Shown: piece after piece, positions 1 through 8,045 of the stretch
Position numbering within the stretch: position 1 is the first letter of the stretch
How the letters are laid out: each line of letters opens with the position of its first letter
Assembly: GCA_964611525.1 (NCBI GenBank)
Contig: CAZTAL010000117.1
Location: 1 to 25,378 of the forward strand
Length of the DNA: 25,378 bases
From: JAAYJR01 sp964611525
GTDB lineage: Bacteria; Bacteroidota; Bacteroidia; Bacteroidales; Prolixibacteraceae
Direction: 5' to 3'
Notes under the pieces: model-generated
Told to the model about the DNA's origin: nothing
The model's input: the letters and a program-made list of their open reading frames with translations, nothing else
Databases searched by the model: none
Translations under genes and position numbers: made by a program

Positions 1-1
1 C

Positions 2-568
2 ATGCCCCGTGGCATTATGCAACCTATAGATGCTAAAAACCGGATAATGAATATACCACGACGTAAACCTGATCCGGAACGTGTAAAAAAATGTTATGAA
101 CTTGTAAAAAAATCACCGGAAGAAGTCGATAGCACTGAGTGGATATTTGCTAAAGAAATAGTTTTACTCGATGCTTTGCTGGCAAAAGAACCTGTCGCTG
201 AAGTTGAAGTACAGGCCATACAGATTGGCCCTGTAATTCTTATAACAAATCCTGCTGAATTTTTCTGTGAATTCGGACTTGAAATCAAGAAGAAAAGTCC
301 GTATGAATTTACCTTCCCCGTTGAACTGGCAAATGGGTGTGTCGGATATGTACCCACAGAAGAGGCTTTCGGTCCCCATGGCGGTGGTTATGAAACACGT
401 CTGACATCATATAGTAACCTGGAGATATCTGCCGGCAATAAAATGGTTGAAGCAGGACTAAAACTGGCCAAAAAAATGAAACCAGGAGTAGTACCAGAAT
501 TTCAGAAAGCTCAACCATACCTGGGCTACCCCTGGTCATACGGAAATGTTAAACCTGAAATAAAATAA
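2..568 (+). CDS. Ceramidase-fold (neutral/alkaline ceramidase-like) protein, C-terminal part
   Basis: This is the C-terminal 188 residues of a protein that begins upstream of the window. The ATG at base 2 is probably internal, because the first residues are not signal-like and the homologous part of the paralogue at 2149-3654 lies near its own C-terminus. It shares with that paralogue the block N-P-A-E-F-F (E is the expected metal ligand of the neutral ceramidase fold), a G-L-E-I-K stretch, and E-L-A-N-G-C-V-G-Y-V-P-T, followed by G-G-Y-E-T. The first tyrosine of the paralogue's N-G-Y-W-G-Y is a cysteine here, while the second is kept. An extra tail of about 25 residues, rich in Pro and aromatic residues, follows. 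Family members are exported zinc amidases, but the substrate here is unknown. The gene is the first of a same-strand run, 82 bases before the GH109-like gene. I am confident of the fold and unsure of the activity. Confidence 0.75.
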   Translation: MPRGIMQPIDAKNRIMNIPRRKPDPERVKKCYELVKKSPEEVDSTEWIFAKEIVLLDALLAKEPVAEVEVQAIQIGPVILITNPAEFFCEFGLEIKKKSPYEFTFPVELANGCVGYVPTEEAFGPHGGGYETRLTSYSNLEISAGNKMVEAGLKLAKKMKPGVVPEFQKAQPYLGYPWSYGNVKPEIK

Positions 569-574
569 ACTCGA

Positions 575-603
575 TATGATATTTAACTATAACAGATATC
601 ATA
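575..603. repeat. AT-rich inverted repeat between the first two genes
   Basis: TATGATAT at 575-582 is the exact reverse complement of ATATCATA at 596-603, with a 13-base loop. It sits just after the stop at 568 and before the start at 651. The stem is entirely weak except for one G-C pair, and no T-run follows directly, so it is a poor intrinsic terminator. It could be an mRNA-stabilising 3' hairpin or an operator, or chance in AT-rich DNA. Confidence 0.25.
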
Positions 604-650
604 ATTTAAAAAATATATAAAAACTATTAAGTTGTTAAAAATCTAATCAA

Positions 651-2078
651 ATGAGGACAAATAGAAGAAATTTCATAAAATCCGCAGGTGCTGCAGGAAC
701 TGGAATAATAGCGGGGAGAATGGCTTCGTGCAGTTCTGATTCGGGCACAAAATCTTCTCCGGTAACCGAGCTGGCAAAAAATGATTATCAACAAAAATTC
801 AATATGAGTGGATATGCTCCGGATCCGCTTGATATTATCCGTATAGGTTATATTGGCATCGGAGGAAGAGGATTAGGTTCGATTAAAAGAATGCGGCTTA
901 TTGAGGGTGTTGAGATAAAAGCACTTTGTGATATCCAGAAAGATAAAGTAATCCAAGGGCAGCATGCTCTGACCGAAATGGGAATGCCTCCTGCAGAATC
1001 TTATTCGGGCAATGAAGAAATATGGAAAGAGATGTGCCAACGTGATGACCTTGACTTAATTTATATTGCCACGCCAAGGTATCTCCATCCCCGAATGTGC
1101 ATCTTTTCAATGGAATCCGGCAAGCATGCCGTTACTGAAATTCCGGCGGCACGTACAATTGAAGAGGCATGGGATCTTGTTAAAACATCTGAAAAGACAA
1201 AGAAGCATTGTTCGATGCTCGAAAACTGCACATACGATTTCTGGGAATTGTTAACCCTTAATATGGCAAGACAAGGTTTTTTCGGAGAAGTAGTTCATGT
1301 CGATGCAGGATATATCCACGATCAAAGAGCGATAAATCTGAGTAAAGACAAAAAATGGCGTATAGAGGATTTTATTAACAGGAATGGAAATATCTATCCC
1401 TCTCACGGATTAGGCCCTGCATGCCAAGTATTAAATATTAATCGCGGAGACAGGCTTGATTACATGACTTCCATGTCATCAGAAGATTTTACGATGGGAG
1501 CGAAGATTGCTGAGACTGCCAAAGAGGACGATTATTATAAAAAATATATCGGAAAATGGAAATTGGGGAACATGAATACCTCAACATTAAGGACAAAAAA
1601 AGGGAAAACAATAATGTTACAATATAACATAAGCAATCCCCGCCCTTATACTCGTATTCAGCAAGTTGTTGGCACCGAAGCAATCACAAAAAAATACCCC
1701 TTCCCATCAAAAATAGCTACGGGCCATCAATGGCTTAGCGAAGAGGAAACCAATACACTTGTTGAAAAATATACACCTAAACTTGTTAAGCTGGTTGGTG
1801 AAATGGCAAAGAAAGTTGGCGGACACGGAGGAATGGACTTTTTGATGGAATGGCGCCTGATAGACTGCCTAAAAAATGGCCTTCCCCTTGATATGGATGT
1901 CTATGATGCAGCCGCATGGAGTTCTATAGTCCCGTTAAGTAAATGGTCTGTGTCAAACTCATCCTCACCGGTCAAAATTCCTGATTTTACCTGCGGCTCT
2001 TATAAAACTAATGATCCTGTAGATATTGAAATGTCGAAAGGAGGAGGTAATACAAATGTAAAGATAAGTATAACGTAG
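651..2078 (+). CDS. GH109-type glycosidase (Gfo/Idh/MocA fold, alpha-N-acetylgalactosaminidase family), Tat-exported
   Basis: The 475-residue protein opens with a twin-arginine signal (R5-R6-N-F-I-K), and M-A-S-C27 could be a lipobox. A Rossmann domain follows, with GIGGRG at about 69-74. Blocks characteristic of GH109 as I know the family are present: T-E-I-P-A-A at 162-167 where ordinary Gfo/Idh/MocA enzymes have E-K-P, L-E-N-C-T-Y at 190-195, N-M-A-R-Q-G-F-F-G-E-V at 204-214, Y-I-H-D at 221-224, and Y-P-S-H-G-L-G-P at 249-256. G-G-M-D-F-L-M-E-W-R and D-V-Y-D-A-A-A-W lie near the C-terminus. GH109 enzymes hydrolyse terminal alpha-linked N-acetylgalactosamine by an NAD-dependent redox-elimination mechanism and keep the cofactor bound, which fits folded export by Tat. 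The nearby GH20-like, deacetylase and NagB-like genes agree with an N-acetylhexosamine substrate. Exact specificity cannot be read from sequence, and other glycosides are possible. Confidence 0.85.
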   Translation: MRTNRRNFIKSAGAAGTGIIAGRMASCSSDSGTKSSPVTELAKNDYQQKFNMSGYAPDPLDIIRIGYIGIGGRGLGSIKRMRLIEGVEIKALCDIQKDKVIQGQHALTEMGMPPAESYSGNEEIWKEMCQRDDLDLIYIATPRYLHPRMCIFSMESGKHAVTEIPAARTIEEAWDLVKTSEKTKKHCSMLENCTYDFWELLTLNMARQGFFGEVVHVDAGYIHDQRAINLSKDKKWRIEDFINRNGNIYPSHGLGPACQVLNINRGDRLDYMTSMSSEDFTMGAKIAETAKEDDYYKKYIGKWKLGNMNTSTLRTKKGKTIMLQYNISNPRPYTRIQQVVGTEAITKKYPFPSKIATGHQWLSEEETNTLVEKYTPKLVKLVGEMAKKVGGHGGMDFLMEWRLIDCLKNGLPLDMDVYDAAAWSSIVPLSKWSVSNSSSPVKIPDFTCGSYKTNDPVDIEMSKGGGNTNVKISIT

Positions 2079-2148
2079 TTTGCCAAATTAAAAGACAAAC
2101 GATAAATATTTGATAATTAATCAGAAAGCAATATATTCAGAAAAAATA

Positions 2149-3654
2149 ATGAACCTTGAAAAAATGAAAATTAAAAGTACTTTACCATGGATTTTTTATT
2201 TTGTCTTTATTTTTCTGATGTCTAACAACATACAGAACATTTGGGCAAAACCCGTTTTATCAGGAGAAAAAGCTACTCAAGGGGAAAAAATATTTATGGC
2301 AGGTGCTGCCATGAACAATATTACCCCCGACCTTGGCGGTGGCATAATAGGAGGTTGGGGTACACCTGAGGCAACACAAATACACGATGAATTACATGCC
2401 CGCTGTCTTGTGCTGGATGACGGAACCACAAAGCTGGTTTTCGTTGTTGTCGATCTTCTGGGGTTAAGGCAAAAGTTGACTGCAGAAGCAAAACGTATTA
2501 TTAATGAAGAAACCGGCATACCCTCTGACAATGTGCTTATATCAGCGATTCATACTCACTCTGCCACAAGTGCAATGGGGAAGGGTGATAAACGCAGAAA
2601 ATGGAACCAGGAAGAACCATTTGACGATTATCAAAAATTCGTAATAAGGCGCATTGGGGATGTAGTAAGAATCGCCCTGAACAATATGGAACCGGCCTGC
2701 ATCGGATGGGGAGCCGGCAGCGTGCCCGAGCACGTCTTTGTGCGGCGATGGAAAATGAAACCAGCCACACCAATGCCAAATCCTTTCGGCGGAGAAGATA
2801 AAGTGGTAATGAATCCCGGACGGGGCAATTCCAACCTGTTGGAGCCTGCAGGGAAACCCGATCCCGAAGTATCATTTATATCAATTCTGTCAACTAAGGG
2901 AAAACCAATAGCCCTGCTTGCCAACTATTCGCTTCATTATGTAGGCGGCGTTCCAAGGGGACATATATCGGCAGACTACTTTGCCGTATTTGCTGAACGA
3001 ATTGGAGAATTACTGAATGCCGAAAATCAAGATCCACCTTTTGTAGGTATCATGAGCAATGGCACTTCAGGTGATGTGAATAATATTAACTTCATGAAAA
3101 AGGCAGAAAGGAATCCTCCATATTCAAAAATGAGACGCGTTGCTGAAGATGTAGCACGGGAGGTTTTTCGTGTTCATAATAAAATTGATCATCATGACTG
3201 GGTGCCTTTAAAAGCTGCCATAAAAAAAATTAATCTTCGCATACGCAAACCCGATAAAGAAATGATCGAACGGGCAAATAATATTCTTGTAAGACCTGAC
3301 TCTGTGAAACCTGCACACAGCCATGAAAAAGTATATGCTGAAAGAACACTATATTTAAAAGATTGGCCGGATCAAATTGAAATTATTCTGCAAACTTTTA
3401 AAATTGGCAATCTGGGCATAGCTGCTATTCCTTTTGAAACTTTTGCTGAAACAGGTCTGGAGATTAAGGATAAGAGTCCGTTCAAGAAAACATTCACTAT
3501 AGAGCTCGCTAACGGTTATTGGGGATACCTGCCAACTCCCGAACAGCATGAGCTGGGAGGTTATGAAACATGGTTAGGTACTAATATGGTAGAAAAACAG
3601 GCTTCCGTTAAAATAGTTAATACATTACTTGATATGTTTGACAATATAAAATGA
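2149..3654 (+). CDS. Ceramidase-fold (neutral/alkaline ceramidase-like) exported protein lacking the usual nucleophile
   Basis: I chose the ATG at 2149 (501 residues). An in-frame TTG at 2110 would add 13 unlikely residues, and an ATG at 2164 is also possible. A signal peptide follows (M-K-I-K, then a hydrophobic stretch through F-I-F-L-M-S, cleavage near W-A-K). Zinc-site blocks of the neutral ceramidase family are visible: A-I-H-T-H-S-A-T (H135/H137), Y-S-L-H-Y (H263), I-P-F-E-T-F (E430) and N-G-Y-W-G-Y-L-P-T (Y457/Y460). The family's catalytic hexapeptide G-D-V-S-P-N appears here as G-D-V-N-N-I (308-313), so the nucleophilic serine is asparagine (N311). The large C-terminal domain of true ceramidases is absent. 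It is a close relative of the first gene in the window. It may be an amidase or esterase with a different mechanism, or a binding protein. It acts outside the cytoplasm. Confidence 0.8.
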   Translation: MNLEKMKIKSTLPWIFYFVFIFLMSNNIQNIWAKPVLSGEKATQGEKIFMAGAAMNNITPDLGGGIIGGWGTPEATQIHDELHARCLVLDDGTTKLVFVVVDLLGLRQKLTAEAKRIINEETGIPSDNVLISAIHTHSATSAMGKGDKRRKWNQEEPFDDYQKFVIRRIGDVVRIALNNMEPACIGWGAGSVPEHVFVRRWKMKPATPMPNPFGGEDKVVMNPGRGNSNLLEPAGKPDPEVSFISILSTKGKPIALLANYSLHYVGGVPRGHISADYFAVFAERIGELLNAENQDPPFVGIMSNGTSGDVNNINFMKKAERNPPYSKMRRVAEDVAREVFRVHNKIDHHDWVPLKAAIKKINLRIRKPDKEMIERANNILVRPDSVKPAHSHEKVYAERTLYLKDWPDQIEIILQTFKIGNLGIAAIPFETFAETGLEIKDKSPFKKTFTIELANGYWGYLPTPEQHELGGYETWLGTNMVEKQASVKIVNTLLDMFDNIK

Positions 3655-3737
3655 ATTCAGTATAAAAACTAAAATATTTATTTATAAAATCTTTATGTCT
3701 TTTCAAAACTAACTAAATATCAATTTAATAAATTTTA

Positions 3738-3745
3738 TAAATTTG
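3738..3745 (+). promoter_or_regulatory. Possible Bacteroidota -7 promoter box (TAAATTTG)
   Basis: TAAATTTG matches the Bacteroidota TAnnTTTG -7 consensus, about 80 bases upstream of the start at 3825, in the 170-base gap after the ceramidase-like gene. I see no convincing TTG -33 element at the expected distance, so this is only a candidate for the promoter of the GH20-like/DegT/Gfo-Idh/PIG-L block. Confidence 0.35.
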
Positions 3746-3824
3746 TTTAAAAAGAGCAAAGCGTCTTTTTAGATCAGACTCTTAAATGAAAATGAAAAAT
3801 ACTCATATTTAAATTTTAAGACTA

Positions 3825-4889
3825 ATGACAAATAGAAGAAACTTTATCAGACAAATTACTGCTGCAGGTATTGCAAGCAGTATTCCCTCATTTCTTTTCT
3901 CACAGCAAAATAACTCTAAAGAAATGATATGGGCTAACCTTTTACATCTTAGCTATAATATGTGGGAAGATAGTGTTCCTCTGAAATACAGGGATCCAAA
4001 TTATATTCGCAATACCTGCCAGGAAGATAGAGAGTGGGCACATGGATACAGGCCCGACCTGACATTCGATCAGGCTACATGGGACGCATTATTAAAATAT
4101 ATGGCCGAATCCGGAATGAATATGGTAGTGATTGACATGGGTGATGCTGTCCAGTATGAAAGTCATCCCGAAATCGCTGTCAACAATGCATGGCCCCCGG
4201 ATAAATTAAGGTCAGAACTGGCAAAGATTAGAAAACTGGGTCTCGAACCTATACCAAAACTCAACTTTGCTGCAACACACGATATATGGCTGGGAGAATA
4301 TGCACGAATGTTATCAACTGATAAATATTACTCTGTATGCAGCGATCTGATCAGTGAAGTAATAGAACTATTCGATAATCCACGCTTCTTTCATCTTGGA
4401 ATGGACGAAGAAACAGCACAACATCAAAGAAGACAGAATTATGCAGTCGTACGGCAAAACGATCTGTGGTGGGGTGACTTGTATTTCTATATCGGAGAAT
4501 GTGAAAAGAAAGGCGTACGTGCCTGGGTTTGGTCGGACTACGCCTGGCATCACCCTGATCTGTTCTTCAGGAAAATGCCAAAATCGGTTCTTCAAAGTAA
4601 TTGGTATTATGGATCGGGGTTTGACATGGACAAACTTGAGGAGAGCATCCGGTTGCGTATTAAACTGTATAACGATCTTGAAGCTGCAGGTTATGACCAG
4701 GTCCCGACAGGCAGCAATCATTCAAATGACGAAAACATGGAAGGTACTGTGGAATATTGTAAGAAAGTGATTGATCCCTCCAGACTTTTCGGGTTCATGA
4801 CAGCCCCGTGGAGGCCGACGTTAGCTTCATGCCTTGAAAGGCACAAAAAAGCAGTAGACCAGATTGAAAGATCAATGAAAAAATTATAA
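3825..4889 (+). CDS. GH20-like TIM-barrel glycoside hydrolase, Tat-exported
   Basis: The 354-residue protein starts with a twin-arginine signal (N-R-R-N-F-I-R-Q-I, then a short hydrophobic region ending near F-S-Q). The upstream in-frame ATG at 3786 runs into a stop, which fixes this start. The body reads as a beta/alpha barrel. S-G-M-N-M-V-V-I-D-M-G-D is followed by S-H-P-E and a strand ending L-E-P-I-P-K-L-N-F at about 140-150, comparable to the barrel strand before the substrate pocket in GH20. F-H-L-G-M-D-E-E at about 190-197 resembles the GH20 H-x-G-x-D-E signature, whose Asp-Glu pair does substrate-assisted catalysis on N-acetylhexosaminides. R-A-W-V-W-S-D-Y follows. There is no N-terminal GH20b-type domain, so it is shorter than classical hexosaminidases. 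Many relatives carry only the label 'Tat pathway signal protein'. It may act on an N-acetylhexosaminide, but specificity is inference. Confidence 0.65.
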   Translation: MTNRRNFIRQITAAGIASSIPSFLFSQQNNSKEMIWANLLHLSYNMWEDSVPLKYRDPNYIRNTCQEDREWAHGYRPDLTFDQATWDALLKYMAESGMNMVVIDMGDAVQYESHPEIAVNNAWPPDKLRSELAKIRKLGLEPIPKLNFAATHDIWLGEYARMLSTDKYYSVCSDLISEVIELFDNPRFFHLGMDEETAQHQRRQNYAVVRQNDLWWGDLYFYIGECEKKGVRAWVWSDYAWHHPDLFFRKMPKSVLQSNWYYGSGFDMDKLEESIRLRIKLYNDLEAAGYDQVPTGSNHSNDENMEGTVEYCKKVIDPSRLFGFMTAPWRPTLASCLERHKKAVDQIERSMKKL

Positions 4890-4914
4890 ACACAAAATAA
4901 AAATATAATCTTAT

Positions 4915-6186
4915 ATGTCAGAAAAATTAGCAATCCACGGAGGTCCGACAACCGTAACAAGTAAACTTACCGGATGGCCAAATCTTAGCGAAAAAGCAAT
5001 CAAAGCAGTTGAAGATGTCTTGCGTTCAGGAAAGGTAAACTATTGGACCGGTTCTAAGGGCAGGGAATTTGAAGAAAAATTTGCCAAATGGCAGGGAAGT
5101 AAATATGCCATAAGCGTTTCAAACGGCACGGCTGCTCTACATGTTGCATTAACCTCTCTTGGCATCGGTCCGGGAGATGAAGTTATTGTGCCGAGTTATA
5201 CTTTTATCGCTTCGAGTTTTTCAATAGTTCAGGCAGGGGCAGTTCCGCGCTTTGCCGATGTTAATATCGAGGACCACTGCATTAGTGTAGAATCAGCAGA
5301 AAAACTGGTAAATGAAAAAACAAAGGCAATAATGGCAGTACATCTATATGGCAATGTCTGCGATATGGATAAGATCAATGCATTTGCTGAAAAACACGGC
5401 TTGTATGTAATAGAAGACAATGCCGAAGCTTACGGAGGATCATTCAAAGGGAAAAAGACCGGTACTTTGGGAGATATTGCCGGATGCAGTTTTTGTCAGA
5501 ATAAAACTTTCACAACCGGTGGCGAGGGAGGAATGGTCACAACAGATAATGAAGAATACGCATGGCTCGCACGCAGCTTCAGAGATCATGGGTATGACGT
5601 AAAACAGCGACTTAGTCTACTTGAACTGGAACAAAAACTACCATATATTCATAATATGGTCGGCTGGAACTACAGGATGACTGAAATGCAGTCAGCAATA
5701 GGATTGGCTGAACTTGAAAGAATAGATACATGGAATATGCCTAACAGAAGACGTAATGCAAAAATTATTATCGACCAGATCAATGATCTTCCTCAGGTTA
5801 TTTATAAACCTGTTGATACTGAAGACCGCCGAAATGGATGGTATGTTATGGCCTTTTCTCTTGATATAGATAACATGAAATGTAATATCAGTGAATTTGC
5901 TGATGCTGCTGTTGCTGAAGGCGCTGTTGTATGGAAAGTATTTTGGCCTCAGTGTCATACTGAAAATGCTTTTCAGAAACACATATCATTTGGTGACAGC
6001 GGATTCCCATTTACTTCAAAAGAGTATGCCAGTGCGAAAAGTGTTGATTATACTAAAGTAGATGTTCCTAATGCTGTATGGCACGAATCACATACCTTTA
6101 CTTGTTTTGCATTCCCGACATTTACTGAAGAAAATTGCAAACAAATAGGCAAGGCCTTGAGAAAAGTAATATTAGCATATTCATAG
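4915..6186 (+). CDS. DegT/DnrJ/EryC1/StrS-family PLP aminotransferase
   Basis: The 423-residue protein is of usual family length and matches throughout: S-N-G-T-A-A-L-H at 69-76 (phosphate-binding region), V-P-S-Y-T-F-I-A-S at 92-100, E-D-N-A-E-A-Y-G-G at 167-175 with D168 for the PLP ring nitrogen, and S-F-C-Q-N-K-T with K197 as the Schiff-base lysine, followed by G-G-E-G-G-M. It moves an amino group, usually from glutamate or glutamine, onto a keto-sugar or keto-cyclitol, or runs the reverse reaction in catabolism. It is cytoplasmic, with no signal sequence. The next gene is a Gfo/Idh/MocA dehydrogenase 21 bases downstream, a common pairing in which the dehydrogenase supplies the keto group. 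In this catabolic setting it may remove or shuffle an amino group. The direction is not decidable from sequence. Confidence 0.9.
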   Translation: MSEKLAIHGGPTTVTSKLTGWPNLSEKAIKAVEDVLRSGKVNYWTGSKGREFEEKFAKWQGSKYAISVSNGTAALHVALTSLGIGPGDEVIVPSYTFIASSFSIVQAGAVPRFADVNIEDHCISVESAEKLVNEKTKAIMAVHLYGNVCDMDKINAFAEKHGLYVIEDNAEAYGGSFKGKKTGTLGDIAGCSFCQNKTFTTGGEGGMVTTDNEEYAWLARSFRDHGYDVKQRLSLLELEQKLPYIHNMVGWNYRMTEMQSAIGLAELERIDTWNMPNRRRNAKIIIDQINDLPQVIYKPVDTEDRRNGWYVMAFSLDIDNMKCNISEFADAAVAEGAVVWKVFWPQCHTENAFQKHISFGDSGFPFTSKEYASAKSVDYTKVDVPNAVWHESHTFTCFAFPTFTEENCKQIGKALRKVILAYS

Positions 6187-6207
6187 CAATAAACAAAAAC
6201 ATATATT

Positions 6208-7257
6208 ATGGGGAAAAAAATTAAATGGGGAGTTATAGGAGCAGGTGGCATTGCCAGGAGAAGGACTATCCCTGAAGGTTTGATGAAGGCAGAAAACGCC
6301 ACACTTGTATCTGTTTATGACATTCTGCCAGAAGTTAATAAATCTGTGGCAGAAGAGTTTGGTGTCTCATCTTCAGAAAGCATTGAAACATTACTCGACA
6401 GTGGTATTGACGCAGTTTATGTAGCTTCTCCAGCAAACCTTCATATTGATCATGTTATCTCATGTGCAAAAGCAAAAAAACATGTTTTGTGTGAGAAGCC
6501 TCTTGGTCTGACAGTAAAAGAAGCAGAGAAAATGATAAAAGTATGTCAGAAAGAAGAGGTGACTCTGGGTACAGGACTAATGATGAGATTTTTGGCACAG
6601 CATCAGGCTGCACTTAAGTTGCTGAAGGAAGGCAAATTAGGTAATCCGGTATTCGGGAGAGCACAACTTTCATGCTGGTATCCTCCTATTGAAGGAGCAT
6701 GGAGACAGAATCCCAAAACCGGTGGCGGGGGATCACTCATGGATATGGGCAGTCACTGCATTGACCTGCTGGAAATGTTCTTTGGCAAAATAATCAAAGT
6801 GGGCTGTTTTATCAATAATAATGTCCATTCATATAAATCAGAGGACAGTGCAATTGTATCTCTGTTTTTTGAAAACGGTGCACTGGCAACTGTCGATGCA
6901 TATTTTTGTATTCCCGACAATAGCAGTAAAAATATTTTGGAACTATATGGATCAAAAGGCAGCATTCTTGCTAAAGGCACTATCGGACAAGGTGATTCAG
7001 GAGAAATGACTGCTTACCTGGAAGATGAAAATCCTGGCTATGATGCGGGACAGGCAAGAAGCCAAACAGAAGGAATAGTGATTGATCCTCCGCCAATAAA
7101 TACTTATCTTGCCGAAATAGAGGAGTTCAGCAATGCTATTATTGAAAACAGGAAACCGAAAAATGATTACAAAGTAGGACTGAAAAATCAAAAGATCATA
7201 GCTGCCTGCTATAAATCGGCAAAAACCGGTAAAGTAATTAATCTACAAGTAAAATAA
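6208..7257 (+). CDS. Gfo/Idh/MocA-family NAD(P)-dependent oxidoreductase (cytoplasmic)
   Basis: The 349-residue protein has no signal sequence. The N-terminal Rossmann motif is G-V-I-G-A-G-G-I-A at 8-16. The canonical C-E-K-P-L-G at 95-100 has the catalytic lysine K97, unlike the GH109-like gene upstream. The C-terminal alpha/beta domain carries G-G-G-G-S-L-M-D-M-G-S-H at 172-183, with D179 and H183 in the usual active-site positions. Family members oxidise or reduce a hydroxyl of sugars, sugar acids or inositols. It lies 21 bases after the DegT aminotransferase and its stop is one base before the PIG-L ATG, so the three are almost certainly co-transcribed. A likely role is making or consuming the keto-sugar partner of the aminotransferase. 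The substrate is unknown. Confidence 0.9.
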   Translation: MGKKIKWGVIGAGGIARRRTIPEGLMKAENATLVSVYDILPEVNKSVAEEFGVSSSESIETLLDSGIDAVYVASPANLHIDHVISCAKAKKHVLCEKPLGLTVKEAEKMIKVCQKEEVTLGTGLMMRFLAQHQAALKLLKEGKLGNPVFGRAQLSCWYPPIEGAWRQNPKTGGGGSLMDMGSHCIDLLEMFFGKIIKVGCFINNNVHSYKSEDSAIVSLFFENGALATVDAYFCIPDNSSKNILELYGSKGSILAKGTIGQGDSGEMTAYLEDENPGYDAGQARSQTEGIVIDPPPINTYLAEIEEFSNAIIENRKPKNDYKVGLKNQKIIAACYKSAKTGKVINLQVK

Positions 7258-7258
7258 A

Positions 7259-8011
7259 ATGGATAAAACAGTTTTAGCAATATTTGCACATCCTGATGAT
7301 GCTGAAATGATGTGCGCGGGAACATTGTCATTGTTGAAAAAACAAGGATGGGAAATTCACGTTGCTACAATGGCTCCCGGGGATAAAGGTACTGCAAGTC
7401 TTTCAAGAGAAGAAATAAGCACTATTAGAAAAGCAGAAGCAACAAGATCAGCCGAATTACTGGGAGGCACCTATCATTGTCTCGAATTTGAGGATGCATA
7501 TATTCTTTATGACCGCCAAACTATCAATGCTGTAACCGAATTGCTTCGAATGGTAAAACCCTCCGTTGTATTTACTGCAAGTCAGCAGGATTATATGGTA
7601 GACCATGAAATGACCGGTAAGATCGTGCAAACTGCATGTTTTGCATGTGGAATAAAAAATATGGAAGTCAGAGAAGAAGCTTTCGAGCCTGTACCTTATC
7701 TTTATTACTCTGATGCAATGGAAGGTAAAGATATTCTGGGGAAACCACTAAAACCTGAAATTTATGTTGATATTTCAGATGAGATGGATATAAAGGAGAA
7801 AATGCTTGCCTGTCATGAAAGCCAGCGTAACTGGTTGCTAATGCATCATAAAATTGATGAGTATATTCTTGCCATGAAAAGATTCTCCGCTATAAGGGGA
7901 AAAGAAATCAACACAACCTATGCCGAAGGGTTCAGGCAACATTTGGGTCACGGATATAGTCAGGATAATATCCTAAAAAAGATACTGGGTAATAAAGTTT
8001 TTGAAAAGTAA
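7259..8011 (+). CDS. PIG-L (LmbE-like) zinc N-deacetylase
   Basis: The 250-residue protein has the family signature A-H-P-D-D-A-E at 10-16, giving H11 and D14 as zinc ligands and D13 as the general base. The third ligand, H116, is in D-Y-M-V-D-H-E-M-T. PIG-L enzymes remove the acetyl group from N-acetylglucosamine-type units on small molecules or conjugates, and relatives act on N-acetylgalactosamine or diacetylchitobiose. There is no signal peptide, so it is cytoplasmic. Its ATG lies one base after the preceding stop, which suggests translational coupling, and an intrinsic terminator follows directly. With GH109- and GH20-like enzymes upstream and a NagB-like enzyme downstream, deacetylating an imported N-acetyl amino sugar is the simplest role. 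This role is inferred; the fold assignment is firm. Confidence 0.9.
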   Translation: MDKTVLAIFAHPDDAEMMCAGTLSLLKKQGWEIHVATMAPGDKGTASLSREEISTIRKAEATRSAELLGGTYHCLEFEDAYILYDRQTINAVTELLRMVKPSVVFTASQQDYMVDHEMTGKIVQTACFACGIKNMEVREEAFEPVPYLYYSDAMEGKDILGKPLKPEIYVDISDEMDIKEKMLACHESQRNWLLMHHKIDEYILAMKRFSAIRGKEINTTYAEGFRQHLGHGYSQDNILKKILGNKVFEK

Positions 8012-8024
8012 TTACCCTTTGAAT

Positions 8025-8045
8025 TACCCGTAGGGTATTTTTTTT
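8025..8045 (+). terminator. Intrinsic terminator after the PIG-L gene
   Basis: TACCC at 8025-8029 pairs with GGGTA at 8033-8037 across a GTA loop, and eight T residues follow (8038-8045). This is 13 bases after the stop codon. The 8-base word AATTACCC occurs twice, at 8010-8017 and 8022-8029, so an alternative pairing of the first copy is possible. The site would end the DegT/Gfo-Idh/PIG-L transcript. Confidence 0.75.

Noticed and set aside
2110..2148. TTG start extending the ceramidase-like protein by 13 residues
   Set aside because: The added residues are not signal-like and displace the signal peptide from the N-terminus. The ATG at 2149 (or 2164) fits better.
2537..2875. 112-codon minus-strand frame inside the ceramidase-like gene
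   Set aside because: It is antisense to a gene with clear motifs, has an Arg/Cys/Pro-rich shadow composition and shows no independent support.
4396..4770. 124-codon + frame inside the GH20-like gene
   Set aside because: It overlaps a well-supported gene in another frame, its composition is irregular, and no domain is recognisable.
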